DNA from: Asaia bogorensis NBRC 16594
GTDB lineage: Bacteria > Pseudomonadota > Alphaproteobacteria > Acetobacterales > Acetobacteraceae
Assembly: GCF_001547995.1 (NCBI RefSeq)
Contig: NZ_AP014690.1
Span: 1-64,000, forward strand
Length of the DNA: 64,000 nucleotides
Reading direction: 5' to 3'
A model generated the notes under the pieces. The model had not been told where the DNA came from and did no database searches. It saw only the letters and a list, made by a program, of their open reading frames with translations. Each line of letters starts with the position of its first letter. The stretch's first letter is position 1. The position numbers were made by a program, and so were the translations under genes. Below are positions 1 through 8,695 of the stretch, in pieces.

Positions 1-65
1 TATCCTTCAATGAAACAATGTGCTGTATCAGCCTAAAGATAGAACCCGAAAATGGGTTGCAAGCC

Positions 66-105
66 AACGTGATTCAACCCAATAAAATGTAACGTGCATC
101 ACGTT
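66..105. promoter_or_regulatory. Candidate operator upstream of the first permease gene
   Basis: A perfect inverted repeat AACGTG-cat-CACGTT lies at 91-105. A related half-site, AACGTGATTC, lies 25 bases earlier at 66-75, next to AACGTGCATC at 91-100. The elements sit 95-135 bases before the permease start at 201, where an operator would be expected. No regulator is encoded next to it in the window, so the binding protein is unknown. The symmetry is seen; the regulatory role is inferred. Confidence 0.3.
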
Positions 106-200
106 GATGGCAACGTTTGTGGTCCCGGGCGGTTGATCGACGTTCAAGACAGCGCCTTTTCCCGCGCAGCAACCCGTCTTTCAGGAAAGAAACGCCCGCC

Positions 201-1523
201 ATGTCAGGCTCGTCGCTGACTTCGGACATGCCCCAGCCTGAAACCGGGTCCGAGGGGGGCGTGCCACGCCTCGCCCAAACCGGCGCAGGGGCAAAAATCA
301 TGCCCGATGCCCCGTCCGATACCGATAATTCCGAAGTGCGGAATGACGTGCATCAGGCCGGGATGATCCGTAAGGCCATGATGCGTCACAGCCTCGGCCT
401 GCGTGATGTCGGAATTCTCATCCTGTCTCTTCTGGCGGTGTTCTACACCCTCTATTTTGCCGCCGATATCGTGCTGCCGTTCGTCTTTGCGATGGTCGTC
501 AATCTGCTGATGATCGGGCCGATGCGTTTTCTGCATGGGCGGCTGCGTATCCCGAAGCCCATCTCGGCGCTGTTGCTGATCATCGCCATGTTCCTGCTGG
601 TCGTCTGCATTGGCACCGCCATTTCGGTGCCGGCTGCGGCGTGGTTGACCAAAGTGCCGCAGAGCCTTCCTGCGCTTCAGCAGAAACTCGCCTTTCTTCA
701 GGGGCCGATTGACTCGGTCCAGCGCGGCTACCTGCGAGTGATCGCCCTGATGTCCAGTGGCGGGCATCATCATGTGACCGCTGCCTCGGCGGCGGCGTCA
801 TCGGCCTCGAATGGCGCTGAGACGCTGCGCGTCTGGGGGTCCTCCTTCCTGATCGGGACGCGGGCATTCATGGGTGAGTTCTTCACCATGCTGCTGATGC
901 TGTTCTTCCTGATGACGGAAGGCGACAGCCTGCTGCGTCGTATCGTCGAGATCATGCCGACCTACTCCGACAAGAGACGGCTGGTGCAGATCACGACGCA
1001 GATTGAGCGCAATGTCTCGCTCTATCTTGCCACCATTACCATCATGAACATCCTTGTTGGGCTGCTGAACCTGCTGCAATGCTGGCTGACCGGTATGCCC
1101 AATCCGCTGCTCTGGGGTGTTCTGGCCTTTCTGCTGAATTACGTGCCGATCATCGGGCCGTTGACTGGCGTTGTCGTCTATTTCTGCGTGGCGCTGATCA
1201 GTTTCCCGTCTTTCCTGATGTCGCTCCTGCCACCCGCCATCTATCTGTGCATCCATATCCTCGAAGGTGAGACGATCACCCCGATGCTTCTGGCCAAGCG
1301 CTTCACGCTCAACCCGGTGCTGGTCATGGCTTCCCTTCTGTTCTGGGACTGGATGTGGGGGATTGGCGGAGCGTTCCTGTCCGTGCCCATGCTCGCCGTG
1401 TTCAAGATCTTCTGCGACCATATCGAGGGGCTTTCACCCATCGGGCACGTGCTGGGCGGACCTGTAAGACCACGATCGCTCCGTACGCTTGGTCCTGAGG
1501 TCAAGCCCGAGTCAGCTTCCTGA
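201..1523 (+). CDS. AI-2E/PerM family permease
   Basis: A polytopic inner-membrane protein of 440 residues in the AI-2E transporter (PerM/UPF0118) family. Members export or exchange small solutes, and few have a proven substrate. After a polar N-terminus of about 60 residues there are paired hydrophobic segments near the start, one before the variable loop, and a cluster in the C-terminal half containing LNYVPIIGPLTG, the family's typical N-x-(I/V)-P-x-(I/L)-G-P element. The loop near residues 190-215 is rich in His, Ala and Ser. The ATG at 201 is preferred over an upstream in-frame ATG at 117 because AGGAAAG lies about 12 bases before it. A second, phage-embedded member of the family lies at 56066-57289. 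Confidence 0.85.
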   Translation: MSGSSLTSDMPQPETGSEGGVPRLAQTGAGAKIMPDAPSDTDNSEVRNDVHQAGMIRKAMMRHSLGLRDVGILILSLLAVFYTLYFAADIVLPFVFAMVVNLLMIGPMRFLHGRLRIPKPISALLLIIAMFLLVVCIGTAISVPAAAWLTKVPQSLPALQQKLAFLQGPIDSVQRGYLRVIALMSSGGHHHVTAASAAASSASNGAETLRVWGSSFLIGTRAFMGEFFTMLLMLFFLMTEGDSLLRRIVEIMPTYSDKRRLVQITTQIERNVSLYLATITIMNILVGLLNLLQCWLTGMPNPLLWGVLAFLLNYVPIIGPLTGVVVYFCVALISFPSFLMSLLPPAIYLCIHILEGETITPMLLAKRFTLNPVLVMASLLFWDWMWGIGGAFLSVPMLAVFKIFCDHIEGLSPIGHVLGGPVRPRSLRTLGPEVKPESAS

Positions 1524-1726
1524 CAGGGGGATGATTGTCTAGCGCTCTGCCCGGTGGGATCAGATCGGGCAGAAATGAAATCGACACAATCCTGATCACC
1601 GTTGTGACTGGCATGCGAGCAACCCGGGGTGGCTTACGAGGCTGGTTTCATGAACCAGATGCATAAAGCCATGCCCCGAACGGGCACTAATAGGCGGCAC
1701 ATGGGCTTTGTATCATCTGATCGGAA

Positions 1727-1750
1727 CCACCCTCTGCATTTGCAGGGTGG
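1727..1750. repeat. Inverted repeat before the SDR gene
   Basis: CCACCC (1727-1732) and GGGTGG (1745-1750) can pair around a short interior containing TGCA on both sides. The hairpin lies 30 bases before the SDR start codon, where it could be an operator or a leader hairpin. No T-tract follows, so it is not a convincing terminator. Confidence 0.3.
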
Positions 1751-1780
1751 GTGCAGGGTTTCTGCAATCAGGGAGAGCGC

Positions 1781-2593
1781 ATGAAGGACGTTACCGTCGT
1801 TGTCGGGGCCGGATCGATTGGTCAGGCAATTGCACGCCGTATAAGCAGTGGACGTCACGTCGTGCTCGCTGATCTGCACCTGGAAAATGCAGAGAAGGCG
1901 GCCGGTATTCTCGAACTGGCAGGATTCGAGACAAGTGTGATCACTGTCGATGTCTCGGAAAGGCGGTCTGTCCGGGCCCTTGTCGAGGCGGCCGGCAAGA
2001 TCGGCCCGCTCATGTCTCTCGTTCAGGCAGCCGGTGTATCGCCATCACAGGCGCCAGTAGAGACTATCCTCAAGGTTGACCTCTATGGAACTGCCATGCT
2101 GCTCGAAGAGTTCGGTCAGGCTGTCGCAAAAGGGGGATCAGGGATCGTGATCTCATCCCAGTCAGGGCATCGAATGCCGGCTCTCAGTGTCGAGCAGGAC
2201 AGGCAGCTGGCCACGACGCCTGCTGATAGGCTCCTTGCCCTTCCCTTTGTACGGGAGATTACGGACACGCTTCTTGCCTATCAGATGTCCAAGCGCTGCA
2301 ACTCACTGCGGGTGAGGGGTGAGGCCCCGCGTTGGGGAATACGCGGCGCGCGCATCAATGCAATCAGTCCCGGGATCATCATCACGCCGCTTGCCTATGA
2401 CGAGCTGCATGGCGAGCGGGCAGCGTTTTATCGCCAGATGCTTGCCGATGCCCCGGCAGGCCGCGCAGGAACACCCGATGAGGTGGCCGCACTCGCCGCC
2501 CTGATTACCGGTGCTGAAGGCGGCTATATAACGGGAAGTGACTTGCTCATCGACGGTGGTGCAACCGCCCAGTTTTTCTACGGCACGACATAG
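1781..2593 (+). CDS. SDR family NAD(P)-dependent oxidoreductase
   Basis: A short-chain dehydrogenase/reductase of 270 residues. The N-terminal Rossmann motif is GAGSIGQ (about residues 9-15). An acidic residue after beta-2 (VLADLH) suggests NAD(H) preference. The active site is represented by Ser in VISSQSG and by Tyr/Lys in YQMSK near residue 167, and the C-terminus has the usual ITGSDLLIDGG. The start at 1781 follows GGGAG by about six bases; an ATG 30 bases upstream has no such signal. An insertion between the Ser and Tyr motifs (about residues 140-160) makes it slightly longer than the classical 250 residues. Nothing in the neighbourhood fixes a substrate. Confidence 0.85.
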   Translation: MKDVTVVVGAGSIGQAIARRISSGRHVVLADLHLENAEKAAGILELAGFETSVITVDVSERRSVRALVEAAGKIGPLMSLVQAAGVSPSQAPVETILKVDLYGTAMLLEEFGQAVAKGGSGIVISSQSGHRMPALSVEQDRQLATTPADRLLALPFVREITDTLLAYQMSKRCNSLRVRGEAPRWGIRGARINAISPGIIITPLAYDELHGERAAFYRQMLADAPAGRAGTPDEVAALAALITGAEGGYITGSDLLIDGGATAQFFYGTT

Positions 2594-2876
2594 CGCTGCC
2601 GGGCTGGCAATCGGACGGGTAGGGTGCCCCAAGGGGGTGCCTGATGCGCTGTCCGACGCCGCCCGCTTTCGCTCGAATTCAGTACGAAATTCCCCCGGTT
2701 CGGCGTATGACATGAAATTATCATGCGCCTTGGACCGACCTGTCCTATTAGAACATCGTTCTGAGGCTGGAGACCGCTTGGCGAAGCATGGTTGAACAGC
2801 TATCAACCGCAACAAACTATTTCAAAACATCCTGAGCCGAGGTTCTGATGCGCTCCCATGACGGCCTTGCCTGACC

Positions 2877-4022
2877 ATGCAGGCACCTTTCCTACGCCGC
2901 CTTGGTCTGGCAGCGCTCATCGCCATTGTCCTTCTCGGGATCGTTATCACGATCATCCATGAACATGGGGCATCACATTCCGATCGGCCGAGAGCCCAGC
3001 TCGCCCGTGAGAACGGTATGGTTATCGTAACCGATGACTCCCCGCTCATGAAGCGCTTGCATGTCGAGCCTGTCACAACGAGCAGGCTGGCCCACGGGTT
3101 GCGTGTGCCCGGCATGATTCAGGCGCAGCCGACACGCAGCATCAATATCCTGACGCCGGTTACGGGCCATGTAACGGCAACCAGCCTTCAGCCCGGTCAG
3201 ATCGTGCACAAGGGGGATGTTCTGGCGGTTCTGGCCTCGGGCGATCTCGATCAGGCCTATGCCGATCTGCTCAAGGCGCGGGCGCAGGAGACCTATCAGG
3301 CGCAGGTGGTCAAACGCGCCCAGGAGGTTCTCTCCATCGGGGGCAATGCCCGCAAGGATCTGGACTCTGCCAGCAACGATCTGGCTCAGGCCCGCGCCGA
3401 GCGCCAGCGAGCCGAGCGTCGTCTTGAATCCCTCAACAGCCGCACCGACCAGGATGGCGAGGGTCTGGTGAGACTGGTGGCACCGATAGACGGGCTGGTG
3501 GCCAGCACCACGCTGGCACCGGGTGTGAACATCACGGATGCCACAGCCGTTCAGGCGGTCCTGCTCGATATCTCCCAGGTGCAGATCGACGCTGAAATTC
3601 CCGAGGAGTCCGCAGGTATGGTGTCCGTTGGCCAGCCGATGAATGCTGCCATCAGCGCCCTGCCCGGCCGGCATTGCGTAGCGCCCGTCCAGTCGATCGA
3701 TCCTGCCCTGCACAGCGATACGCGCCGGGTCATTGCACATATCCTGTGCGACAATCCTGATGGAGCCCTGCGCCCCAACATGTTTGCCGATGTCGAGATT
3801 GCGGTTCAGCAGCCGGATATGGTGATCATCCCCAAGACCGCCCTTCTGATGAACAACGACCGCCTTACGGTCTTCGTGCAGGATGGTGCCCCCATGCATT
3901 TCCGCCGTCGTGCCGTGACGGTCAGCTATGATGAGGGGGAGAGCGTTCGCGTTCTCTCAGGCTTGCAGGGTGGTGAGCATATCGTCACGCGTGGCGCCAT
4001 TCTTCTCAACGATAACGACTGA
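2877..4022 (+). CDS. RND efflux periplasmic adaptor (membrane fusion protein), CusB/CzcB-like
   Basis: The adaptor of a tripartite efflux pump, 381 residues. It links the inner-membrane pump encoded next to the outer-membrane lipoprotein encoded two genes on. Residues 8-27 form an N-terminal membrane anchor or uncleaved signal. A biotinyl-lipoyl-like half (VTGHVTATSLQPGQIVHKGD) is followed by a coiled-coil hairpin of Ala/Glu/Arg-rich repeats near residues 120-190, the second lipoyl half (APIDGLVASTTLAPGVN), then the beta-barrel and membrane-proximal domains. A His-rich spot (HEHGASHSD) just after the anchor fits a metal substrate. The pump gene starts 34 bases downstream, so the genes are probably co-transcribed. 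Confidence 0.88.
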   Translation: MQAPFLRRLGLAALIAIVLLGIVITIIHEHGASHSDRPRAQLARENGMVIVTDDSPLMKRLHVEPVTTSRLAHGLRVPGMIQAQPTRSINILTPVTGHVTATSLQPGQIVHKGDVLAVLASGDLDQAYADLLKARAQETYQAQVVKRAQEVLSIGGNARKDLDSASNDLAQARAERQRAERRLESLNSRTDQDGEGLVRLVAPIDGLVASTTLAPGVNITDATAVQAVLLDISQVQIDAEIPEESAGMVSVGQPMNAAISALPGRHCVAPVQSIDPALHSDTRRVIAHILCDNPDGALRPNMFADVEIAVQQPDMVIIPKTALLMNNDRLTVFVQDGAPMHFRRRAVTVSYDEGESVRVLSGLQGGEHIVTRGAILLNDND

Positions 4023-4056
4023 TTTGTCAGCGCCGCAGATGAGAGCTTCCTAATCC

Positions 4057-7000
4057 GTGATTGCGACCCTGATTTCCTGGTGCTTTGCGCGCCGCCATAT
4101 CGTTTTCATCTGCGCCGTGTTTCTGGCTCTTGCGGGCGGTTATGCCTGGCGTGTGTTGCCCGTTGAGGCCTATCCCGATCTTGGGGCGGTCAATGTGCAG
4201 GTCACGACCCAGGTTTCCGGCCTGGCCGCCGAGGAAATGGAACAGCAGGTTACCGTACCGCTGGAACGGGCTCTGGCAGCCGTGCCGGGCGTGACCGAGA
4301 GCCGTTCGAGCAGCACGTTCGGCCTGTCGCTGATCACCCTGATCTTTCATGACGGCATCGACGTGTTCACGGCGCGCCAGCTGGTGCTGGAACTGCTCGG
4401 TACGGCGAGCATGCCCGATGGCGTGACCCCGCAGCTCGGCCCGATCACCGGCCCCGCTGGCGAGATTTTCCGCTACACGCTGGAATCGGATTCAATGGAT
4501 CTGATGCAGCTTTCGGACGTGCAGCGCTGGATTGTCATCCCTACGCTTCAGCGGGTGCCGGGCATCGTCAACGTCAATAATTTCGGCGGTCTGACGCGCG
4601 AGTATCAGCTCGTGCTCAAGCCGGACGCCCTGCTGCGTTACGGGCTGAGCACCGATGACGTGGTCAACGCCATCAAGAACAACAACGCCAATGCGGCGGG
4701 CGGGCGTATCACGCGCGGTGAGCAGTCCTATATCGTGCGTGGTGTGGGCATGATCCACACGCTGGACGACATGAAGCGCATCGTCGTGGCGCAGCATAAC
4801 GGCACGCCGGTGCTGCTGAGCGATCTGGGGCAGGTGCAGTTCGGGCATCAGATCCGCGAGGGTATTCTGGGCAAGGACAATAACCCCGATACCATCGAGG
4901 GCATCGTGACCATGCTGTCAGGTGCCAACCCCTCGCTCGTTCTGGACAACGTGCATCACGTGGTGGACGGGCTTCAGGAGCGCCTGAAGCCGCTCGATGT
5001 ACGGCTTGTTCCCTATATCGACCGTGATAATCTGGTGAAGGCCACCACCCATAAGGTAGGCGAGACCATGGTCGAGGGTATCGGCCTCGTTCTGGTCATT
5101 CTGACTCTCTTCCTCGGCAGCCCCCGCAGTGCGGTCGTCACTGCCGTCACCATTCCGCTCGCGCTTTCCACCGTTTTCGTGCTCATGCATTTCTTTGGCA
5201 TGGCGGCCAATCTGTTCTCGCTCGGCGCCATCGATTTCGGCGTGATCGTGGACGGGGCCATCGTGATTACCGAGGCGATCCTGCGCCTGCGCGAGGAATC
5301 ACCCAAGGCCACCCTGACCAGCACCGAAGTTCTGAGCGTGGCGCGTATCGCGGGGCGCTCGATCTTTTCCTCCACGCTCATCATCATCGTGGCCTATTCG
5401 CCGCTCTTCGCGTTTGAGGGGAGCGAGGGCAAGCTGTTCCGGCCCATGGCCTATACGGTGAGTTTTGCGCTCATGGGGGCGCTGGCCTGTGCCCTCTGCC
5501 TGATCCCGACGCTGAGCTATCTGGCCTTGTACAAGCCAAGACGCATCTGGCATAACCGCCCGCTCGAAGCCCTGCATCATGCCTATGAGCGCGGGCTCAA
5601 TCACATGCTGGCCCGCCCGCTCGTGACCTATATCGGGGGTGGTGCGGCGCTGCTCTCGGTGGTCATTCTGGGGGCCACGGTCGGGCGCGAGTTCCTGCCC
5701 GATCTGGACGAAGGCGCGCTCTGGCTTCAGGTGCAGTTGCCCACGGGCATTTCGCTGGATGAAGGCAGCCGTATCGCAAGCGAGGTTCGCTCTGCCGTCC
5801 GCGAATTCCCCGAGACTTCCTACGCCATCACCCAGCTTGGTCGTAACGATGACGGCACCGATCCGTGGACGTTCTCCCACATCGAAATGCCGGTCGGTCT
5901 CAAGCCCTATGACCAGTGGGCAAGCGGCGAGACCAAGGCCCAGTTCATCGCCCGCCTGCGCGAGCGTCTTTATCAGATCCCCGGCATCAGCTTCGGGATC
6001 AGCCAGCCGATTCAGGATGGCATGAACGATCTGGTGGGCGGTGCCCATTCGCCGCTCGTGCTGCGTGTCTATGGCAATGATTTCCACGAACTGCGCCGCA
6101 TTGGCCGTCAGATCGTGAACATCCTGCATGAGGTGCCTGGCACGACCGATGCCTCGATCTTTCAGGAGCCGCAGATTCCGCAGCTGATGGTGACGCCACG
6201 CCGCGAGCAGGCGGCACGTTATGGCATCAACGTGTCCGACATCAGCACCGTTGTGCAGAACGCGATTGGCGATGGCGCCATCACACAGGTCTATGTGGAA
6301 GATCGCGTGTATAACGCGACGCTGCATGTCGGCTCGCATGATCTGACCGATCTGGCTTCCATACGCGCGCTTCCCCTGCGCTCGACCGAAGGCGCCCCGG
6401 TGACACTGGCCGAGGTGGCCGATGTCGGGCTGCATATGGGTGAGAGCAATATCGCCCATGAGATGGGTGAGCGTCAGATCACCATTCGCGTCGATAATGG
6501 TGTGCGCCCGCTCTCGCAATATCTGGAGGACGCGCAAAAGCGCATCGCCTCACAGGTGCATTTCGACCCCCGCAAATATCGCCTGCAATGGGCTGGCAGC
6601 TTCGAGCAGGAGCAGCGTGCGCAGGCCCGTCTGGGCGTGGCGTTGCTCGTGATGTTCTCGATCATGCTGTTGCTGCTTTTCATGGAGTTCGGGACGTTCC
6701 GTCATGCTGTGCTGGTGCTCAGTGTGGTACCGCTAGCCACGCTGGGCGGGCTCATCGCGCTTCATCTGCGTGGCGAGACACTCAATATCGCGACGGCTGT
6801 GGGCTTCATCGCGCTGTTCGGTGTGGCGGTGCAGAACGGCATCATCATGATTGCGGCCATCAACCGCCATCATCGCGCGGGGCTGAGCATCCATGATTCC
6901 GTGCTGGCCGGTGCGGCTGAGCGTTTCCGCCCCGTGCTGATGACGGCTACGGTTGCCAGCGCTGGCATGCTGCCCGCAGCACTCGCAACAGGCGTCGGCA

Positions 7001-7149
7001 CCGACGTGCAGCGTGGTCTGGCGACGGTTGTCGTGGGCGGGCTCGGCATTGCAACCCTGCTGACCCTTTTTGTTCTGCCGGTCTTCTTTTTCGAGCTGGA
7101 GCATTACATCGAACGCCGCAAGGCGCGCCGTTCGGGAGGTGTGTCATGA
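4057..7149 (+). CDS. RND efflux pump of the heavy-metal (CzcA/CusA) family
   Basis: The proton-driven inner-membrane pump of the tripartite system, 1030 residues, with 12 predicted membrane helices and two large periplasmic loops. The TM4 element DFGVIVDGAIVITEAILR, with its Asp residues, is the proton-relay signature of the heavy-metal efflux (HME) group rather than of the AcrB drug-efflux group. It starts with GTG at 4057. Its stop overlaps the ATG of the lipoprotein gene by four bases (ATGA at 7146). Family and pump role are firm. The ion (Co/Zn/Cd, Cu/Ag or Ni) cannot be read from the motifs seen here. Confidence 0.92.
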   Translation: MIATLISWCFARRHIVFICAVFLALAGGYAWRVLPVEAYPDLGAVNVQVTTQVSGLAAEEMEQQVTVPLERALAAVPGVTESRSSSTFGLSLITLIFHDGIDVFTARQLVLELLGTASMPDGVTPQLGPITGPAGEIFRYTLESDSMDLMQLSDVQRWIVIPTLQRVPGIVNVNNFGGLTREYQLVLKPDALLRYGLSTDDVVNAIKNNNANAAGGRITRGEQSYIVRGVGMIHTLDDMKRIVVAQHNGTPVLLSDLGQVQFGHQIREGILGKDNNPDTIEGIVTMLSGANPSLVLDNVHHVVDGLQERLKPLDVRLVPYIDRDNLVKATTHKVGETMVEGIGLVLVILTLFLGSPRSAVVTAVTIPLALSTVFVLMHFFGMAANLFSLGAIDFGVIVDGAIVITEAILRLREESPKATLTSTEVLSVARIAGRSIFSSTLIIIVAYSPLFAFEGSEGKLFRPMAYTVSFALMGALACALCLIPTLSYLALYKPRRIWHNRPLEALHHAYERGLNHMLARPLVTYIGGGAALLSVVILGATVGREFLPDLDEGALWLQVQLPTGISLDEGSRIASEVRSAVREFPETSYAITQLGRNDDGTDPWTFSHIEMPVGLKPYDQWASGETKAQFIARLRERLYQIPGISFGISQPIQDGMNDLVGGAHSPLVLRVYGNDFHELRRIGRQIVNILHEVPGTTDASIFQEPQIPQLMVTPRREQAARYGINVSDISTVVQNAIGDGAITQVYVEDRVYNATLHVGSHDLTDLASIRALPLRSTEGAPVTLAEVADVGLHMGESNIAHEMGERQITIRVDNGVRPLSQYLEDAQKRIASQVHFDPRKYRLQWAGSFEQEQRAQARLGVALLVMFSIMLLLLFMEFGTFRHAVLVLSVVPLATLGGLIALHLRGETLNIATAVGFIALFGVAVQNGIIMIAAINRHHRAGLSIHDSVLAGAAERFRPVLMTATVASAGMLPAALATGVGTDVQRGLATVVVGGLGIATLLTLFVLPVFFFELEHYIERRKARRSGGVS

Positions 7150-8645
7150 AACGCCGTGTGCTTTTGACCTGCGCCGCCAGTCTGGCGCTCTCGGGCTGCG
7201 CCATTGGCCCGAATTTCCATCGTCCTGAGATGCTCAGAACGGGTGGTTACCAGAGTACGGCCCTCCCGGCCTCCATTCATGGCACGACCGGAACCGGCTC
7301 AGCGGGAGCCGCCCAGACCCTGACAGCCGGGGCCGATCTGTCGGGCGCCTGGTGGCAGGCGCTGGGCGTGCCGCAACTCGATGCCCTGGTCACACGGGCA
7401 TTGCAGAACAACCCGTCACTCAGATCAGCACAGGCGACGCTCAAGGCAGCTTATGAACAGACCAAGGTCGCGGGCGCACCCTTGCTGCCCAGCATCTCGG
7501 CCTCGTTCAACCCGACACGCAACAAGACGTCCAAGGCGCTGTCACCTGTGCCGGGCAATAATGACTATTTGTATAACCTGCACACGCTTCAGCTGAACAT
7601 TTCCTATCAGCCCGATCTGTGGGGCGGGTTACGCCGTCAGGTGGAATCCCAGGCGGCGCAGGCGGAAATGCAGCGCTTCCAGCTGATTGCCACCACCAAT
7701 ACGCTGATCAATACGCTGATTGTCTCGCTCATCACGCAGTCGAGCCTCAACGCCCAGATCAACGCCACGAGCGACATCATTGCCAACCAGCAGAAGCTTC
7801 TTGGTGTGATGGAAAAGCAGTTCAGGCTTGGGGACATTTCGGAAGCCCAGCTTCTGGCCCAGAAAGCCGCGGTGACCCAGGCGCAGGCGACCTTGCCCCC
7901 CTTGCATCTGCAGGCCGAGCAGGCTCACGACCAGATTGCTGCACTGGTCGGCACGACGCCCGACGAGGTGTTGCCCGAGATTCCGCTTGAGGCCTATCGC
8001 CTGCCCGCGACCCTGCCCGTCAGCCTGCCCAGCGCGCTTCTGACCCAGCGCCCCGACATACGCGCTGCGGAATCGCAGATGCACAGCGCCAGTGCGCAGG
8101 TGGGCGTCGCCATTGCCAACCGTCTGCCCAATGTGCAGCTTTCCGCGACACCGGGTCAGGCCATCAATGCCATGAGCCAGTTCTTTACCCCCGGCTATGG
8201 CAACTGGTCGATTGGCGCGATGGTGGCTCAGCCGATCTTTCAGGGTTTTGAGCTGATGCATCTGGAGCGTCAGGCGCGCGCTAATCTTCTGGCGGCCACC
8301 GAGCAGTACAAGAACACCGTACTGACCTCGATGCAGAACGTGGCCGACACGCTGCATGCCCTTCAGGATGATTCTGACGCGCTTACCATCAGCGCAGCCA
8401 ATGAGGATGCGGCTGTGCGCAGTCTGCGCATTTCACAAAGCCAGATGTCCTACGGCGATATCAGCCCGGTGCTGCTCCAGGCGGCGGTGCAGATCGAACT
8501 TGAGGCGCGGCTCAACCTGATTCAGGCCAGAGCCACGCGCTTTACCGATAGCGTCGCCCTGTTTCAGGCTCTCGGGGGAGGGTGGTGGCATCGTAACGAT
8601 ACCGCTATGAAGGTTCCCTCGACAGACTGGCACGCGGCGTTCTGA
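7146..8645 (+). CDS. RND efflux outer-membrane lipoprotein, NodT/TolC-like
   Basis: The outer-membrane channel component, 499 residues. The signal peptide ends in a lipobox, LALSGC, followed by AIGPNFHRPE, the standard start of NodT-family outer-membrane factors. Two repeats of the OEP family follow, each with long Ala/Gln-rich helices (for example LVTRALQNNPSLRSAQATLK and its counterpart in the second half). It is translationally coupled to the pump gene by the ATGA overlap. The last gene of the efflux operon; a DUF885 gene follows after about 50 bases. Confidence 0.9.
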   Translation: MKRRVLLTCAASLALSGCAIGPNFHRPEMLRTGGYQSTALPASIHGTTGTGSAGAAQTLTAGADLSGAWWQALGVPQLDALVTRALQNNPSLRSAQATLKAAYEQTKVAGAPLLPSISASFNPTRNKTSKALSPVPGNNDYLYNLHTLQLNISYQPDLWGGLRRQVESQAAQAEMQRFQLIATTNTLINTLIVSLITQSSLNAQINATSDIIANQQKLLGVMEKQFRLGDISEAQLLAQKAAVTQAQATLPPLHLQAEQAHDQIAALVGTTPDEVLPEIPLEAYRLPATLPVSLPSALLTQRPDIRAAESQMHSASAQVGVAIANRLPNVQLSATPGQAINAMSQFFTPGYGNWSIGAMVAQPIFQGFELMHLERQARANLLAATEQYKNTVLTSMQNVADTLHALQDDSDALTISAANEDAAVRSLRISQSQMSYGDISPVLLQAAVQIELEARLNLIQARATRFTDSVALFQALGGGWWHRNDTAMKVPSTDWHAAF

Positions 8646-8695
8646 CCCGGTTCGGATTTCCGTGCGCCCGGCGCGCTTCAGGAGATCCGACGCTT

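Noticed and set aside
5299-6537. Open frame of 412 codons opposite the RND pump gene
   Set aside because: Composition and position show it to be an antisense shadow of the pump gene.
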